Part shown: one piece after another, positions 45,605 through 54,739 of the stretch
How positions within the stretch are numbered: position 1 is the stretch's first letter
Layout: each line of letters starts with the position of its first letter
Assembly: GCA_009773645.1 (NCBI GenBank)
Contig: WSYB01000027.1
Location: 1 to 54,739, forward strand
From: Geobacteraceae bacterium
Lineage (GTDB): Bacteria > Desulfobacterota > Desulfuromonadia > Geobacterales > Geobacteraceae
Direction: 5' to 3'
DNA length: 54,739 nt
Program-made: the position numbers and the translations under genes
Notes under the pieces: model-generated
What the model saw: the letters and a program-made list of their open reading frames with translations, nothing else
Told to the model about the DNA's origin: nothing
The model's database searches: none

Positions 45605-46051
45605 CTAGATCTCCTCGACAGATCCGCCGACCGCGATGATCTTTTCCTTGGCGGCTGAACTGAATTTGTGTGCCTTCACGGTAATGGCCTTGGTTAATTC
45701 CCCTTTCGCCAAAACCTTGACTCCATCACGTGCCTTGCTGACCAGACCGCACTTTAGCAGCGCATCAACATCAACACAACTTCCACTCTCAAAGACATCC
45801 AGTTGTCCTAAATTCACAACAGCGTAGTCTTTCCGCGTCAAGGGGTTAAATCCCCTCTTGGGAAGCCGCCTCTGCATCGGCATCTGGCCGCCTTCGAAGC
45901 CTGCTTTAATGCTGCCGCCGCTTCTGGCTTTTTGCCCTTTGTGCCCCTTGGTAGCGGTTTTACCGTGTCCTGAGCCCGTCCCTCTGCCGATACGCTTTCT
46001 GTTTTTTGTAGAGCCTATAGCAGGCTTTAAGCTATTCAGTTCCATTTTCAC
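45605..46051 (-). CDS. rplO: 50S ribosomal protein L15
   Basis: Late-assembly protein bound to 23S rRNA domain II. 148 residues with the Gly-rich RNA-binding segment [20 protein letters not shown] and [17 protein letters not shown]. Precedes secY by 1 bp. Confidence 0.97.
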   Translation of the reverse strand: MKMELNSLKPAIGSTKNRKRIGRGTGSGHGKTATKGHKGQKARSGGSIKAGFEGGQMPMQRRLPKRGFNPLTRKDYAVVNLGQLDVFESGSCVDVDALLKCGLVSKARDGVKVLAKGELTKAITVKAHKFSSAAKEKIIAVGGSVEEI

Positions 46052-46064
46052 ACCTCATGGGGGA

Positions 46065-46244
46065 TTACTCTTCAACTTTCAACAGATGAGAGACCTTCCT
46101 GATCATTCCTCTGATTTCCGGGGTGTCTCTCAAGATCACGGTCTTGTTCCGTTTGGTCAGCCCCATGCCAGCCAGTACAGCTCTTTGCTTGGACGGTTTC
46201 CCTATATAGCTCCGAACCAGGGTTACTTTAAATTCCGCAGACAT
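46065..46244 (-). CDS. rpmD: 50S ribosomal protein L30
   Basis: 59-residue small protein starting MSAEFKVTLVRSYIGKPSKQ, containing GMGLTKRNKTVILRD. The frame is open to 46358, but this ATG has GGAG upstream and gives the usual length. Sits between rpsE and rplO. Confidence 0.95.
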   Translation of the reverse strand: MSAEFKVTLVRSYIGKPSKQRAVLAGMGLTKRNKTVILRDTPEIRGMIRKVSHLLKVEE

Positions 46245-46275
46245 TTCCACTACTCCTTGGAAGATTACCGGCTGT

Positions 46276-46764
46276 CTAGTCAGCCATACCTCTTCTTGCC
46301 ATGATTTCTTCCGGACTCTTGAGGGATTTGAGGCCGGCAAAAGCCGCTTTAACAACATTATGCGGGTTATTGGAACCGAGGCATTTCGCCAGTATATTAT
46401 TCACCCCCGCCGATTCGAAGACTGCCCTGGCTGCGCCGCCGGCAATAACACCCGTACCGGCAGATGCTGGCATCATAAGAACTCTGCCGGCACCGAAGTG
46501 CCCTTCGATTTCGTAAGGGATCGTTTGACCCACGACTATCGGCACCTTGATGAGGTTCTTCTTCGCTTGTTCCACGCCTTTACGGATGGCTTCCGGAACC
46601 TCATTGGCCTTTCCCAGGCCATACCCGACAAATCCGTTGCCGTCACCCACCACCACCAAAGCGGAAAAGCTGAAACGACGCCCACCTTTTACAACCTTGG
46701 CGACACGGTTTATATGGACCACTCTGTCCGTAAGATTTAATTCACTGGGATTGATCTTAAGCAA
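46276..46764 (-). CDS. rpsE: 30S ribosomal protein S5
   Basis: Decoding-fidelity protein near the mRNA entry site. 162 residues with the double-stranded-RNA-type N-terminal domain ([35 protein letters not shown]) and the [15 protein letters not shown] loop of the C-terminal domain. Confidence 0.97.
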   Translation of the reverse strand: MLKINPSELNLTDRVVHINRVAKVVKGGRRFSFSALVVVGDGNGFVGYGLGKANEVPEAIRKGVEQAKKNLIKVPIVVGQTIPYEIEGHFGAGRVLMMPASAGTGVIAGGAARAVFESAGVNNILAKCLGSNNPHNVVKAAFAGLKSLKSPEEIMARRGMAD

Positions 46765-46786
46765 TTATCGCCTCCTTTTATATCCT

Positions 46787-47155
46787 TTAGAAGGACAGTC
46801 CGTTCTCACGCGCGGCCTCTGCAAGCGCTTTGACTCTGCCGTGATAAAGAAAGCCGTTCCTGTCGAAAACCACGGCTGAAATGTTCTTTTCCAGCGCCTT
46901 CTTTGCCACAGCCGCGCCGACCTTTTGGGCGGCCTCGATATTGCCGGTGTATTTCAATCCGGAAGTGACCTCGTCAACCAGAGTAGATGCGGCAACCAAT
47001 GTTGCGCCGGTGGTATCGTCAATCACTTGGGCATAAATATGCCTGGCGCTTTTGAAAACATTCAGGCGGGGACGCTCCGTTGTCCCTCTGATCTTCCTTC
47101 TCACCCTGGCCTGACGTTTAATACGGGCTGATCTTTTTTGTGCTAGAGAACTCAA
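46787..47155 (-). CDS. rplR: 50S ribosomal protein L18
   Basis: 5S rRNA-binding protein, 122 residues ([40 protein letters not shown]). Start assigned to TTG 47155 because AAGGAG lies seven bases before it. The ATG at 47173 would place that site inside the coding sequence. A TTG start may lower translation and is worth noting. Confidence 0.93.
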   Translation of the reverse strand: MSSLAQKRSARIKRQARVRRKIRGTTERPRLNVFKSARHIYAQVIDDTTGATLVAASTLVDEVTSGLKYTGNIEAAQKVGAAVAKKALEKNISAVVFDRNGFLYHGRVKALAEAARENGLSF

Positions 47156-47176
47156 TTTACTTCTCCTTGGCATTAA

Positions 47177-47716
47177 CTATTTTTTACCGGTCTTGCCGGC
47201 TTTACGCAGAATGGTTTCACTGGCATACTTGATACCCTTGCCCTTATAGGGTTCCGGACTACGAAAAGCCCTGATCTTGGCGGCGGTTTGCCCGACCAGT
47301 TCCTTGTCAATCCCCTTTACCAAAAGCTTGGTCATCTTTTCAACTTCTACAGTGATTCCCTTGGGAAGCTGGAAGTTAATCGGGTGAGAGTACCCAAGAC
47401 TCAGGTTCAGAACATCTCCCTTTGCCTCAGCCCGGTAGCCGACACCATTAATCTCGAGGGCAGTTTCAAATCCCTTGGTTACCCCGATCAGCATGTTGCT
47501 GAGCAGCGTCCTTGTCAAACCGTGCGCAGACCGCGCCTTTAACCCGTCATCGGCTCTTTCTACCACAACACTTGTGTCGGACAGCTTAAGGGAAACTCCT
47601 TCCATAACCTTGCGGGAAAGAGAACCTTTGGGCCCTTCCACTTTGAAGAAGGAGTCCGTGTACGATATTTTAACCCCCTTGGGGATTTCGATGGGACGTT
47701 TGCCTATCCTGGACAT
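47177..47716 (-). CDS. rplF: 50S ribosomal protein L6
   Basis: Two-lobed protein near the GTPase centre. 179 residues with [15 protein letters not shown] at the start and [19 protein letters not shown] near the end, which is the diagnostic L6 signature. Confidence 0.97.
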   Translation of the reverse strand: MSRIGKRPIEIPKGVKISYTDSFFKVEGPKGSLSRKVMEGVSLKLSDTSVVVERADDGLKARSAHGLTRTLLSNMLIGVTKGFETALEINGVGYRAEAKGDVLNLSLGYSHPINFQLPKGITVEVEKMTKLLVKGIDKELVGQTAAKIRAFRSPEPYKGKGIKYASETILRKAGKTGKK

Positions 47717-47743
47717 GCTTAGTGCTCCTTGATCCCTGATAAA

Positions 47744-48142
47744 TTACCAGACGGTACAGATTATTTCGCCGCCTATTCCGGCTTCACGGGCGGACTTGTC
47801 AGCAAGGATACCCTTAGAAGTAGACAGTACGGCTATACCCATGCCGTTTTTTACACTGGGTATCTCGTCACACTTCACGTACCGGCGACTGCCGGGCTTG
47901 CTGATTCTCTTGATCTCATTGACTACGGAGTCTTTTTCATCGATATATTTAAGGTAAACCCGCAGCACACCCTGCTTTTGATCGGCTATGACCTTGTAAT
48001 TCTTTATAAAACCTTCCGTCTTGAGGACATTGGCCAGGCTTACCTTCATGTTTGACGAGGGGATATCCACCTTCTGCATTTTTGCCATTATGCCATTCCT
48101 GATTCTGGTAAGCATATCGGCAATGGGATCTGTCATCGACAT
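47744..48142 (-). CDS. rpsH: 30S ribosomal protein S8
   Basis: Central-domain 16S rRNA binder; in many bacteria it represses the spc operon. 132 residues starting [20 protein letters not shown] and ending [11 protein letters not shown]. Follows rpsZ by 34 bp. Confidence 0.97.
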   Translation of the reverse strand: MSMTDPIADMLTRIRNGIMAKMQKVDIPSSNMKVSLANVLKTEGFIKNYKVIADQKQGVLRVYLKYIDEKDSVVNEIKRISKPGSRRYVKCDEIPSVKNGMGIAVLSTSKGILADKSAREAGIGGEIICTVW

Positions 48143-48176
48143 CGATTGTACTCCTCTATACTTTTTACGTATTTTG

Positions 48177-48362
48177 TTACCAGCTGGATTTTATAACGCC
48201 GGGGATTTGACCGCTGGAGGCCAGCTTTCTCAGGCAAATTCTACACATGTCGAATTTTCTGTAATAGGCCCGTGGCCTGCCGCACAAGGGACAGCGATTG
48301 TATTCACGAACCTTGAACTTGTTCCCTCGTTGTGCCTTGATGATCATCGATAATTTTGCCAC
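48177..48362 (-). CDS. rpsZ: 30S ribosomal protein S14, type Z (zinc)
   Basis: 61-residue zinc form of S14. Ligands C24, C27, C40 and C43 (CPLC...CRIC). GTG start 48362 chosen because GGAGG lies five bases upstream and gives the standard length. A longer frame to 48374 lacks a site. It follows the damaged rplE region by 19 bp. Confidence 0.94.
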   Translation of the reverse strand: MAKLSMIIKAQRGNKFKVREYNRCPLCGRPRAYYRKFDMCRICLRKLASSGQIPGVIKSSW

Positions 48363-48381
48363 TATTTCCTCCAAAACTGTT

Positions 48382-48767
48382 TTAATTCCTGAAGGGCATC
48401 CCCAGAAGCTTGAGTAGCGCCCTTCCTTCCTCGTCGGTCCGTGCGGATGTCACTATGGATATATTCATACCCTTGATCTTGTCTATTTTATCGTAATTGA
48501 TTTCAGGGAAAAAATAGGCATCCCCTGGCGCAGCTTGAAGCTCGCAATCGACCGTTTCGCCTTGGTAATGACGGCCTTCTGTCCTGCAATGACAGCCATC
48601 TCTTCAACGGCTGAATCAAGAATCTTGACGTTCTGGACCGCCTCGCCCAGGCCCATATTGATCACGATTTTCTCCAGTTTCGGGACTTCCATGATGCTCT
48701 TATAAGCAAAGTCCTTCATCAACTGGGGAACCATCTCTTTATTGTAAAGCTCTTTAAGCCTAGCCAT
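48382..48767 (-). pseudogene. rplE: 50S ribosomal protein L5, disrupted (internal loss and frameshift)
   Basis: L5 binds 5S rRNA and is normally about 179 residues. Here residues 1-84 are intact ([20 protein letters not shown] ... FKLRQGMP), then the frame runs into a stop at 48483. The normal C-terminal 42 residues ([14 protein letters not shown] to GMPFRN) continue in another frame from about 48515 to the stop at 48382. About 386 bp are present against an expected 540, a net loss of 154 bp, so residues about 85-137 are missing. The junction lies near 48508-48517, at a run of six T. Neighbouring genes are intact. Either an assembly or sequencing artefact or a real lesion. Confidence 0.85.
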
Positions 48768-48780
48768 TTACCCCTCCGTG

Positions 48781-49107
48781 CTATTTATCAAACGACTCGC
48801 CGCACTTAACGCAGACACGGGCCTTTTTGCCGTCCTCCAGAACATTGATTCTGGTTCTGACCGGTTTACGGCATTTACCGCAATATAACATGACGTTGGA
48901 TATGTGAATAGGAGCTTCCTTCTCCAGAATACCCCCCGGTTCATTCCCCTTTGCGCGCGTGTGCCTCTTTATTACATTGAGTCCCTCGACCAGCACGCCT
49001 TCCTTTTTAAGGAGGATCTGGAGGATCTTACCGGTTTTACTCTTATCCTTACCCGTAACGACCATTACAGTGTCGCCTTTTTTTACATGCAGATTCTTCC
49101 CAAGCAT
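48781..49107 (-). CDS. rplX: 50S ribosomal protein L24
   Basis: Early-assembly protein of the large subunit. 108 residues with a KOW motif ([20 protein letters not shown]) and a C-terminal pair of CxxC motifs (YCGKC, CVKC) that can bind zinc. It precedes the broken rplE by 13 bp. Confidence 0.96.
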   Translation of the reverse strand: MLGKNLHVKKGDTVMVVTGKDKSKTGKILQILLKKEGVLVEGLNVIKRHTRAKGNEPGGILEKEAPIHISNVMLYCGKCRKPVRTRINVLEDGKKARVCVKCGESFDK

Positions 49108-49128
49108 CGTCTATCTCCCCATCAATAA

Positions 49129-49497
49129 TTAAAGTACTTCAGGCGCAAGGGATATGATCTTCATAAACTTCTTCGCCCTGAGTTCCCTGGCGACCGGTCC
49201 GAATATACGGGTTCCAATCGGCTCTTTCTGGTTGTTGATAACGACACCGGAGTTGTCATCAAAACGGATATAGGAACCGTCCGGACGGCCTATCTCCTTG
49301 GCGGTCCTCACCACTACGACCTTGACCACATCCCCTTTCTTAACCTTCGAATTGGGAATGGCCTCTCTTACCGACGCCACGATTATATCGCCTATACTGG
49401 CGTATTTTCTTTTGGAACCGCCAAGCACTTTAATGCAAAAGAGCTTTTTGGCCCCGGAATTATCCGCCACATCAAGTATTGTCTGCATCTGTATCAT
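49129..49497 (-). CDS. rplN: 50S ribosomal protein L14
   Basis: Intersubunit-bridge protein. 122 residues: [20 protein letters not shown] at the start and the [13 protein letters not shown] signature near the end. Standard position between rpsQ and rplX. Confidence 0.97.
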   Translation of the reverse strand: MIQMQTILDVADNSGAKKLFCIKVLGGSKRKYASIGDIIVASVREAIPNSKVKKGDVVKVVVVRTAKEIGRPDGSYIRFDDNSGVVINNQKEPIGTRIFGPVARELRAKKFMKIISLAPEVL

Positions 49498-49523
49498 GGG
49501 TAACTCCTACCTTAAGCGGTCCT

Positions 49524-49769
49524 CTAAATGATCTGCCTGACCTTCCAACATTTATCCTTACTGAGCGGACGGGACTCTACAATCAGCACGCGATCCCCTA
49601 TTTTGCACCGGTTATCGCCATCATGGGCCTTGTACTTGGCCGTCCTTTTAATGTACTTATTGTAAACGGGGTGCTTGACTAGGCGGTCAACCTTCACCAC
49701 GACGGTCTTGTCCATCTTGTCGCTTACCACAACCCCTATCTGGGTCTTTCTATTGCCACGCTCACTCAT
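49524..49769 (-). CDS. rpsQ: 30S ribosomal protein S17
   Basis: Primary 16S rRNA binder with an OB fold. 81 residues, with [20 protein letters not shown] and [19 protein letters not shown]-type segments. Follows rpmC by 12 bp. Confidence 0.97.
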   Translation of the reverse strand: MSERGNRKTQIGVVVSDKMDKTVVVKVDRLVKHPVYNKYIKRTAKYKAHDGDNRCKIGDRVLIVESRPLSKDKCWKVRQII

Positions 49770-49781
49770 ATCTACCTCTCT

Positions 49782-49970
49782 TTAACCCCGCATTTCTTGG
49801 AGTATGGTCTTAACCCGCGCAATGTCCTTCTTTAACGAAGAGAGCTTGGCGGTGTTCTCCAGGCGTCCCGTATGGAGCTGGAACCTGAGGTTAAAAAGCT
49901 CCTGGATCAGATCCTTGTCCTTTTTCTGGAGCTCATCTACACTCATATTTCTCAGATCGCTAACCTTCAT
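49782..49970 (-). CDS. rpmC: 50S ribosomal protein L29
   Basis: Exit-tunnel rim protein; two-helix hairpin. 62 residues with [20 protein letters not shown] and [11 protein letters not shown]. Its start overlaps the rplP stop by 11 bp, indicating coupling. Confidence 0.96.
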   Translation of the reverse strand: MKVSDLRNMSVDELQKKDKDLIQELFNLRFQLHTGRLENTAKLSSLKKDIARVKTILQEMRG

Positions 49971-50382
49971 GGCTCTCCTTCCTTGCTACGAATTTGGTGG
50001 CGACAGGAAGTTTGTGAGCCGCCAGACGGAACGCCTCGCGAGCTATCTCTTCGGTTACGCCTTCCATTTCGTAGAGCATTCTCCCCGGCTTTATGACACA
50101 CACCCAAGAATCAGGTGAACCTTTTCCCTTACCCATACGCGTCTCGGCAGGCTTTGCCGTCAAAGGCTTGTCCGGAAAAATACGAATCCATATCTTTCCG
50201 CCCCTCTTGATATAACGTGTCATGGCGATACGCGCCGCTTCAATCTGGCGGGAATCAAGCCAGCAGCACTCCGTTGCCTGCAGACCGTACTCACCGAAGG
50301 CAAGTTTGACCCCGCGCTCCGGCGTGCCTCCCATTCTTCCCTTCATTTGCTTTCTATGTTTAACTCTTTTGGGCATTAACAT
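49960..50382 (-). CDS. rplP: 50S ribosomal protein L16
   Basis: Central-protuberance protein near the A-site tRNA. 140 residues starting [39 protein letters not shown] is conserved. ATG 50382 has AGGAG upstream and gives the usual length. A TTG at 50391 opens the frame slightly earlier. Confidence 0.96.
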   Translation of the reverse strand: MLMPKRVKHRKQMKGRMGGTPERGVKLAFGEYGLQATECCWLDSRQIEAARIAMTRYIKRGGKIWIRIFPDKPLTAKPAETRMGKGKGSPDSWVCVIKPGRMLYEMEGVTEEIAREAFRLAAHKLPVATKFVARKESHEG

Positions 50383-50400
50383 CGCAGACAACTCCTGTAT

Positions 50401-51036
50401 CTATTTTTGACCGGGCAGCACTTCACCTTTATATATCAGCACCTTGACGCCGATGATACCATAAGTGGTCTTTGCTTCAGCAAAACCGTAGTCAATGTCC
50501 GCCCGCAAGGTATGGAGCGGGACCTGTCCTTCTCTGTACCATTCGGTTCTGGACATCTCAGCTCCACCCAAACGGCCGGAACAAGTGATCCTGATCCCCT
50601 TTGCACCGAATTTAAGTGCAGAAGTCACGCTTTTCTTCATGGCGCGGCGGAACGCTATGCGTCTTTCCAACTGGAGGGCAATATTCTCTGCAACCAGTTG
50701 GGCATCCAGCTCGGGCTTCCTGACTTCTTGAATATTCAGATAAATTTCTTTATCAGTGAGTTTGGCCAGATCCTTTTTGAGGGTTTCCACCTCGGAGCCC
50801 TTTTTGCCGATAATCAGGCCGGGCCGTGCGGTATAAATATTGATCTTAGCCTTGCTGGCAGCACGTTCGATCTCAATTTTGGACACGCCAGAGTGATAAA
50901 GCCTTTTTTTGAGGAATTTCCTGAGTTTCAGGTCCTCATGAAGCAGTTTCGCATAATCCGCTTTGGCATACCACTTGGAATCCCATGTTTTTATGACCCC
51001 AAGCCTGAAGCTTATAGGATTTACTTTCTGACCCAA
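50401..51036 (-). CDS. rpsC: 30S ribosomal protein S3
   Basis: mRNA-entry helicase component. 211 residues with the KH domain ([20 protein letters not shown]) and the C-terminal [20 protein letters not shown] signature. 18 bp before rplP. Confidence 0.97.
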   Translation of the reverse strand: MGQKVNPISFRLGVIKTWDSKWYAKADYAKLLHEDLKLRKFLKKRLYHSGVSKIEIERAASKAKINIYTARPGLIIGKKGSEVETLKKDLAKLTDKEIYLNIQEVRKPELDAQLVAENIALQLERRIAFRRAMKKSVTSALKFGAKGIRITCSGRLGGAEMSRTEWYREGQVPLHTLRADIDYGFAEAKTTYGIIGVKVLIYKGEVLPGQK

Positions 51037-51057
51037 ACTGCACCTCCACCCTTTATC

Positions 51058-51393
51058 TTATTTCTTCTCAGCCAGAACCACAGATATGTGACTGGTCGGT
51101 TTTCTGATTTTACTGGCCCGGCCCATGGCACGAGGCAAAAAGCGTTTCAGCACTGCGCCGCCATCGACATAAATAGTCTTGACATAAAGACGGTCCACAT
51201 CCGAGACCCCCTTCTGTTCTGCATTTGCTACGGCCGAGCTGAGCAGTTTAGAAATCAGCTTGGCCGAAGGCTGCGGGGAGAAACGAAGTATATTAAGTGC
51301 GGCCTGTATCTCCTTACCCCTTACCATGTCCACAACGAGACGGGTTTTCCTGGGGGAAAGACGGGCAAAAGACAATTTAGCGCTGGATTCCAT
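51058..51393 (-). CDS. rplV: 50S ribosomal protein L22
   Basis: Lines the exit tunnel through its beta-hairpin. 111 residues; SPRKTRLVVDMVRGKEIQAA and RAMGRASKIRKPTSHISVVL are characteristic. Confidence 0.97.
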   Translation of the reverse strand: MESSAKLSFARLSPRKTRLVVDMVRGKEIQAALNILRFSPQPSAKLISKLLSSAVANAEQKGVSDVDRLYVKTIYVDGGAVLKRFLPRAMGRASKIRKPTSHISVVLAEKK

Positions 51394-51413
51394 ACGAAAA
51401 CTCCTTTAGAGGA

Positions 51414-51695
51414 TCACTTCTTCTTCAGCTTGCTTTTCTTGTCGGCCCCGTGACCATAAAAGGTCCTGGTGGGGGCAAATTCACCAAGCTTGTGCCCGAC
51501 CATGTTTTCCGTGACAAACACCGGAATGAATTTCCTGCCGTTATGAACAGCAAAGGAAAGCCCGATAAAGTCCGGGGTTACCGTGGAACGGCGCGACCAT
51601 GTCTTGATAATCTTTTTTGAAGCAGCGCCTTCCGCTTTCACTTTGTCGGCCAGATGGGCGTCAACAAACGCCCCCTTCTTTATTGATCTTGCCAT
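51414..51695 (-). CDS. rpsS: 30S ribosomal protein S19
   Basis: Head protein binding 16S rRNA with S13. 93 residues, [19 protein letters not shown] start, and [20 protein letters not shown] signature. Confidence 0.97.
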   Translation of the reverse strand: MARSIKKGAFVDAHLADKVKAEGAASKKIIKTWSRRSTVTPDFIGLSFAVHNGRKFIPVFVTENMVGHKLGEFAPTRTFYGHGADKKSKLKKK

Positions 51696-51723
51696 CTTCT
51701 TGCCCTCTGTAAGCTAATAGTCT

Positions 51724-52548
51724 TTATTTAGTGCGCTTCTTAACAATGAAGCGGGACGAAGTCTTGTTGGTCCGGGTTTTGTACCCCTTGGTCGGAATTC
51801 CCCATGGTGTTACCGGATGACGTCCGCCGGAGGTTCTTCCTTCACCGCCGCCATGGGGGTGATCAACCGGGTTCATGGCCACGCCGCGCACCTTTGGACG
51901 CTTACCGAGCCAACGAGACCGGCCTGCCTTACCTATGGAGACGTTTTCATGGTCAAGATTGCCGACCTGACCTATCGTTGCGGTACAGTCCTGCAAAACC
52001 ATACGCACTTCACCGGAAGGAAGCTTCACCTGCGCGTATTTACCTTCTTTAGCCATAAGCTGGGCAAAGGTACCGGCGCTGCGGGCCAGTTGTGCGCCTT
52101 TTCCAATCTTCAATTCTATATTATGAATAATGGTACCAAGTGGTATCGCCTTGAGCGGCAGAGCATTGCCCGGTTTAATATCCGCCTCGGCGCTGGCTAT
52201 GATCGTGTCGCCGACCTTAAGATCCAGAGGGGCAAGAATATAACGCTTTTCCCCATCCGCATAGTTAAGGAGGGCAATCCGGGCACTTCGGTTCGGGTCG
52301 TACTCGATGGTGGCCACTTTTGCAGGGATACCGCGCTTGTCACGGCGAAAATCAATGATGCGGTACTTCTGCTTATGCCCTCCGCCGATGTGACGAGAGG
52401 TAATCCGGCCTAAGCCGTTCCTGCCGCCGCTCTTTTTCAACGTGACCAATAAGGATTTTTCCGGAGTCGTGCAGGTAATCTCTTCAAAGGTCGAACAGGT
52501 CTGGTGCCTGCGACCTGCCGATGTCGGTTTGTAACTCTTGATAGCCAT
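51724..52548 (-). CDS. rplB: 50S ribosomal protein L2
   Basis: Needed for subunit association and peptidyl transfer. 274 residues; [20 protein letters not shown] start and [20 protein letters not shown] signature with the conserved His. Follows rplW by 23 bp. Confidence 0.97.
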   Translation of the reverse strand: MAIKSYKPTSAGRRHQTCSTFEEITCTTPEKSLLVTLKKSGGRNGLGRITSRHIGGGHKQKYRIIDFRRDKRGIPAKVATIEYDPNRSARIALLNYADGEKRYILAPLDLKVGDTIIASAEADIKPGNALPLKAIPLGTIIHNIELKIGKGAQLARSAGTFAQLMAKEGKYAQVKLPSGEVRMVLQDCTATIGQVGNLDHENVSIGKAGRSRWLGKRPKVRGVAMNPVDHPHGGGEGRTSGGRHPVTPWGIPTKGYKTRTNKTSSRFIVKKRTK

Positions 52549-52571
52549 TAAATCAACTCCACGGTAATGGT

Positions 52572-52856
52572 TTAGACTTCAAAAAAGTCAACGCTGCTTC
52601 CCTCTTTAAGGGTAACGTAGGCCTTTTTCCAGTTGGAACGTTTGCCAATGTGTTTACCGGCCCGCTTCACCTTACCGGCAACATTGACCGTCCTGACAGC
52701 GGTTACTTCGACCTTGAAAAGCTTTTCCGCCGCCTCTTTGATCTCTATCTTGTTGGCATCCCCGCTCACCACAAATGCGATGATATTTTTAGCATCCTTC
52801 TCTATGGTGGTTTTCTCGGTAACCAGGGGCTTTTTTATCACGTCATAGATGTTCAT
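52572..52856 (-). CDS. rplW: 50S ribosomal protein L23
   Basis: Docking site at the exit tunnel for trigger factor and SRP. 94 residues ([20 protein letters not shown]). Its start overlaps the rplD stop by 4 bp, indicating translational coupling. Confidence 0.97.
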   Translation of the reverse strand: MNIYDVIKKPLVTEKTTIEKDAKNIIAFVVSGDANKIEIKEAAEKLFKVEVTAVRTVNVAGKVKRAGKHIGKRSNWKKAYVTLKEGSSVDFFEV

Positions 52857-53476
52857 GGCTGTAAAGCTCCTTCAACTTTCCGCACCGCATCCTGGGTGAA
52901 GACGATGTTCTGGTACTTCATGATATCGAATACATTCAGCGCTTCTGACTTGAGAACCTTCACATCCTTCACATTGCGGGCAGACAGCTCCAGATTATGA
53001 TTTGCTCCATCAATAACCAGCAGCGTCTTATTGATATCAAACGTATCGAGCACACCAACAAAGCCTTTGGTGGAGATCGATTCCAGGTTAAAGCTGTTCA
53101 TCACCGTCAGCTTGCTATCTTTAAACATGAGAGACAGGGCAGACCGTATCGCCGCCCTTCTGGCCTTCTTGTTCATGGACAGGTTATAGACCTTGGGCCG
53201 GGGTCCGAAGGCAACTCCGCCACCCGGATAATGCGGTGCCCTGATGGTCCCCTGACGGGCCTGGCCGGTCCCTTTTTGGCGGTACGGTTTTTTACCCCCC
53301 CCGGACACGGCTGCGCGATTTTTGACCGATGCGGTCCCTGCGCGGCGGTTTGCCAGCTGAATCTTTACCGCCTCGTGGATCAGATACTCCTTAACATCAC
53401 TGTTAAATACAGTGTCGCTGAGCTCTATCTCTCCAACTTTGTTTTTCTTGATATCATAAACATCTATAGTAGCCAT
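52853..53476 (-). CDS. rplD: 50S ribosomal protein L4
   Basis: Tunnel-constriction protein and, in E. coli, autoregulator of the S10 operon. 207 residues with [20 protein letters not shown]. Start ATG 53476 has GGAG six bases upstream; the frame is open to 53488. No S10-leader-type structure is visible upstream of rpsJ here. Confidence 0.96.
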   Translation of the reverse strand: MATIDVYDIKKNKVGEIELSDTVFNSDVKEYLIHEAVKIQLANRRAGTASVKNRAAVSGGGKKPYRQKGTGQARQGTIRAPHYPGGGVAFGPRPKVYNLSMNKKARRAAIRSALSLMFKDSKLTVMNSFNLESISTKGFVGVLDTFDINKTLLVIDGANHNLELSARNVKDVKVLKSEALNVFDIMKYQNIVFTQDAVRKVEGALQP

Positions 53477-53500
53477 AACTATCTCCACAACCCTCTGATA

Positions 53501-54133
53501 TTACTTGGCCTTGATACTGTCTTTAATAAGGACAAGACCGTTGGTGGAACCGGGGATCGCACCTTTTATAAGAAGAAGATTATCCGCCGCATCCACCCTT
53601 ACAACCTGAAGTCTCTGCACCGTAACCCTTTCATTACCGAGCTGGCCGGGCATTTTCTTATTTTTGAAAACACGTGAAGGGTATGCGGAACAACCGATCG
53701 AACCCGGAGCCCTGTGAAAGTTCGATCCGTGAGATGAACGGCCGCCCCTGAATCCCCATCGCTTGATAACGCCCTGATATCCCTTACCGACACTGGTTCC
53801 CGTAACATCAACGGTATCTCCGGCCGCAAAGACATCCGCCGAAATTACATCGCCGACATTAATGCTGTCGACGTCGTCAAGACGCAATTCTCGGAGGTGG
53901 CTGAATGCCCCTTTACCTGCGGCCTTGCAGTGGCCTAGCAGGGGGCGGGTAGCTCTGGCGGCGTCCTTGGCGGCAAAACCGACCTGAATCGCATTGTAGC
54001 CATCCTTAGCCATCGTCTTCTTCTGGACAACCACACATGGTCCAGCCTCAACCACCGTCACCGGAATTCTACGCCCGTCTTCGACGAATATCTGGGTCAT
54101 CCCCAATTTTTTACCAATCAATCCCTTCTTCAT
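53501..54133 (-). CDS. rplC: 50S ribosomal protein L3
   Basis: Early assembly protein near the peptidyl-transferase centre. 210 residues; [20 protein letters not shown] start and [20 protein letters not shown] signature. Confidence 0.97.
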   Translation of the reverse strand: MKKGLIGKKLGMTQIFVEDGRRIPVTVVEAGPCVVVQKKTMAKDGYNAIQVGFAAKDAARATRPLLGHCKAAGKGAFSHLRELRLDDVDSINVGDVISADVFAAGDTVDVTGTSVGKGYQGVIKRWGFRGGRSSHGSNFHRAPGSIGCSAYPSRVFKNKKMPGQLGNERVTVQRLQVVRVDAADNLLLIKGAIPGSTNGLVLIKDSIKAK

Positions 54134-54162
54134 GGTCGACTATCCTATCCTTAAATTCTCAT

Positions 54163-54471
54163 TTAAAGCTTGATTTCCACATCCACACCAGCCGAAAGGT
54201 CTAGCTTCATTAACGCATCAACCGTCTGCTGGGTAGGATCCAGAATATCTATCAGCCGCTTGTGGGTCCTGATCTCGAACTGTTCACGCGACTTCTTATC
54301 AACGTGAGGCCCGCGGAGTACGCAATACTTGTTGATTACCGTAGGCAAAGGAATGGGGCCGGCAACTCTGGCGCCTGTTCTTCTGGCGGTATCCACGATC
54401 TCCCCAACCGACTGGTCAAGCAACTTATGATCATAGGCTTTCAAACGGATTCGAATCTTCTGACTTGGCAT
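54163..54471 (-). CDS. rpsJ: 30S ribosomal protein S10
   Basis: Head protein, also the NusB partner in transcription antitermination. 102 residues with [20 protein letters not shown] and [20 protein letters not shown]. First ribosomal gene after tuf. The 99-bp gap between them holds a small 6-bp hairpin (54516-54532) and no evident terminator, so read-through from tuf is likely. Confidence 0.97.
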   Translation of the reverse strand: MPSQKIRIRLKAYDHKLLDQSVGEIVDTARRTGARVAGPIPLPTVINKYCVLRGPHVDKKSREQFEIRTHKRLIDILDPTQQTVDALMKLDLSAGVDVEIKL

Positions 54472-54570
54472 TTTTCCCTCGTCTGCAATTATTTCGTGCA
54501 GGGCGATTCATGGTATAAACGGCTTGACCGTTTAACGGTGACGGGTCACTAAATCGCCTCTACGGATATG

Positions 54571-54739
54571 TTATTCGATGATTGCGCTGACCACACCGGC
54601 GCCGACAGTGCGCCCGCCTTCGCGAATGGCGAAACGCAACCCTTCGTCCATGGCGATCGGGGTGATCAGGTTTACGGTGACTGCTACGTTGTCGCCGGGC
54701 ATCACCATCTCGGTCCCCGCCGGCAGGTCCACTATCCCG
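54571..54739 (-). CDS. tuf: Elongation factor Tu, C-terminal end (partial)
   Basis: The last 56 codons of EF-Tu before the window edge: [20 protein letters not shown], then [18 protein letters not shown] and IIE followed by TAA. This is domain III, which contacts tRNA. Its position immediately before rpsJ is the standard str/S10 junction. The rest of the gene lies to the right. Confidence 0.97.
   Translation of the reverse strand, partial: GIVDLPAGTEMVMPGDNVAVTVNLITPIAMDEGLRFAIREGGRTVGAGVVSAIIE

Overview
The window looks like the chromosome of a Geobacter-type bacterium (Desulfuromonadia). The reasons are a fumarate reductase/succinate dehydrogenase operon ordered frdC-frdA-frdB, a metY-type O-acetylhomoserine sulfhydrylase, a DUF4382 lipoprotein, and many ORFs of the style usual in that group. 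The assignment is by pattern recognition only; no database was searched. Almost every gene lies on the minus strand, so operons read from right to left.

Layout. 1-294: two tandem consensus sigma-70 promoters reading left off the edge (probably an rRNA operon) and the metY terminator. 295-3561: metY, malQ and a small conserved-looking ORF. 3551-8475: sbcDC. 8530-11143: two AAA/DUF4143-type ATPases. 11527-14983: a DUF4382 lipoprotein facing a two-gene membrane/outer-membrane operon. 15208-19266: accessory region with a HepT/MntA module, a short array of attC-like sites with cassette genes, a group II intron-like scrap, a HigBA-like pair, and a SET-domain gene between two related repeats. 19270-22522: an oxidoreductase, an unknown gene and ftsH. 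22604-23509: an orphan Cas6-like protein. 23576-26899: frdCAB, preceded by a 45-codon leader ORF. 27378-28484: tgt. 28581-35426: second accessory region (SWIM-HTH protein, HEPN/nucleotidyltransferase pair, UPF0158 protein, second attC-like array with membrane proteins and an EVE-like/HNH nuclease, a 42-bp perfect palindrome, a third DUF4143-type ATPase). 35510-39188: SNF2 helicase and mazG. 39189-39590: a gap with four exact DnaA-box matches. 39591-54739: the S10/spc/alpha ribosomal block from rplQ back to rpsJ, then the 3' end of tuf.

How it fits together. The core is a conserved translation/secretion block (ribosomal proteins, secY, adk, map, rpoA) plus central respiration (frdCAB). Between the core blocks sit two accessory stretches carrying toxin-antitoxin modules, a probable modification-dependent nuclease, small secreted or membrane proteins and repeats. 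Six attC-like sites, all in the same orientation as their genes and with no integrase in view, suggest CALIN-type remnants of an integron cassette array.

Points needing care. rplE (L5) is broken by an apparent 154-nt net internal loss in an otherwise intact operon. Several starts were moved from the longest ORF to one with a proper ribosome-binding site: malQ, the Cas6-like gene, rplR, rpsZ, rplD, rpmD, mazG and others. Functions of the cassette genes are mostly unknown.
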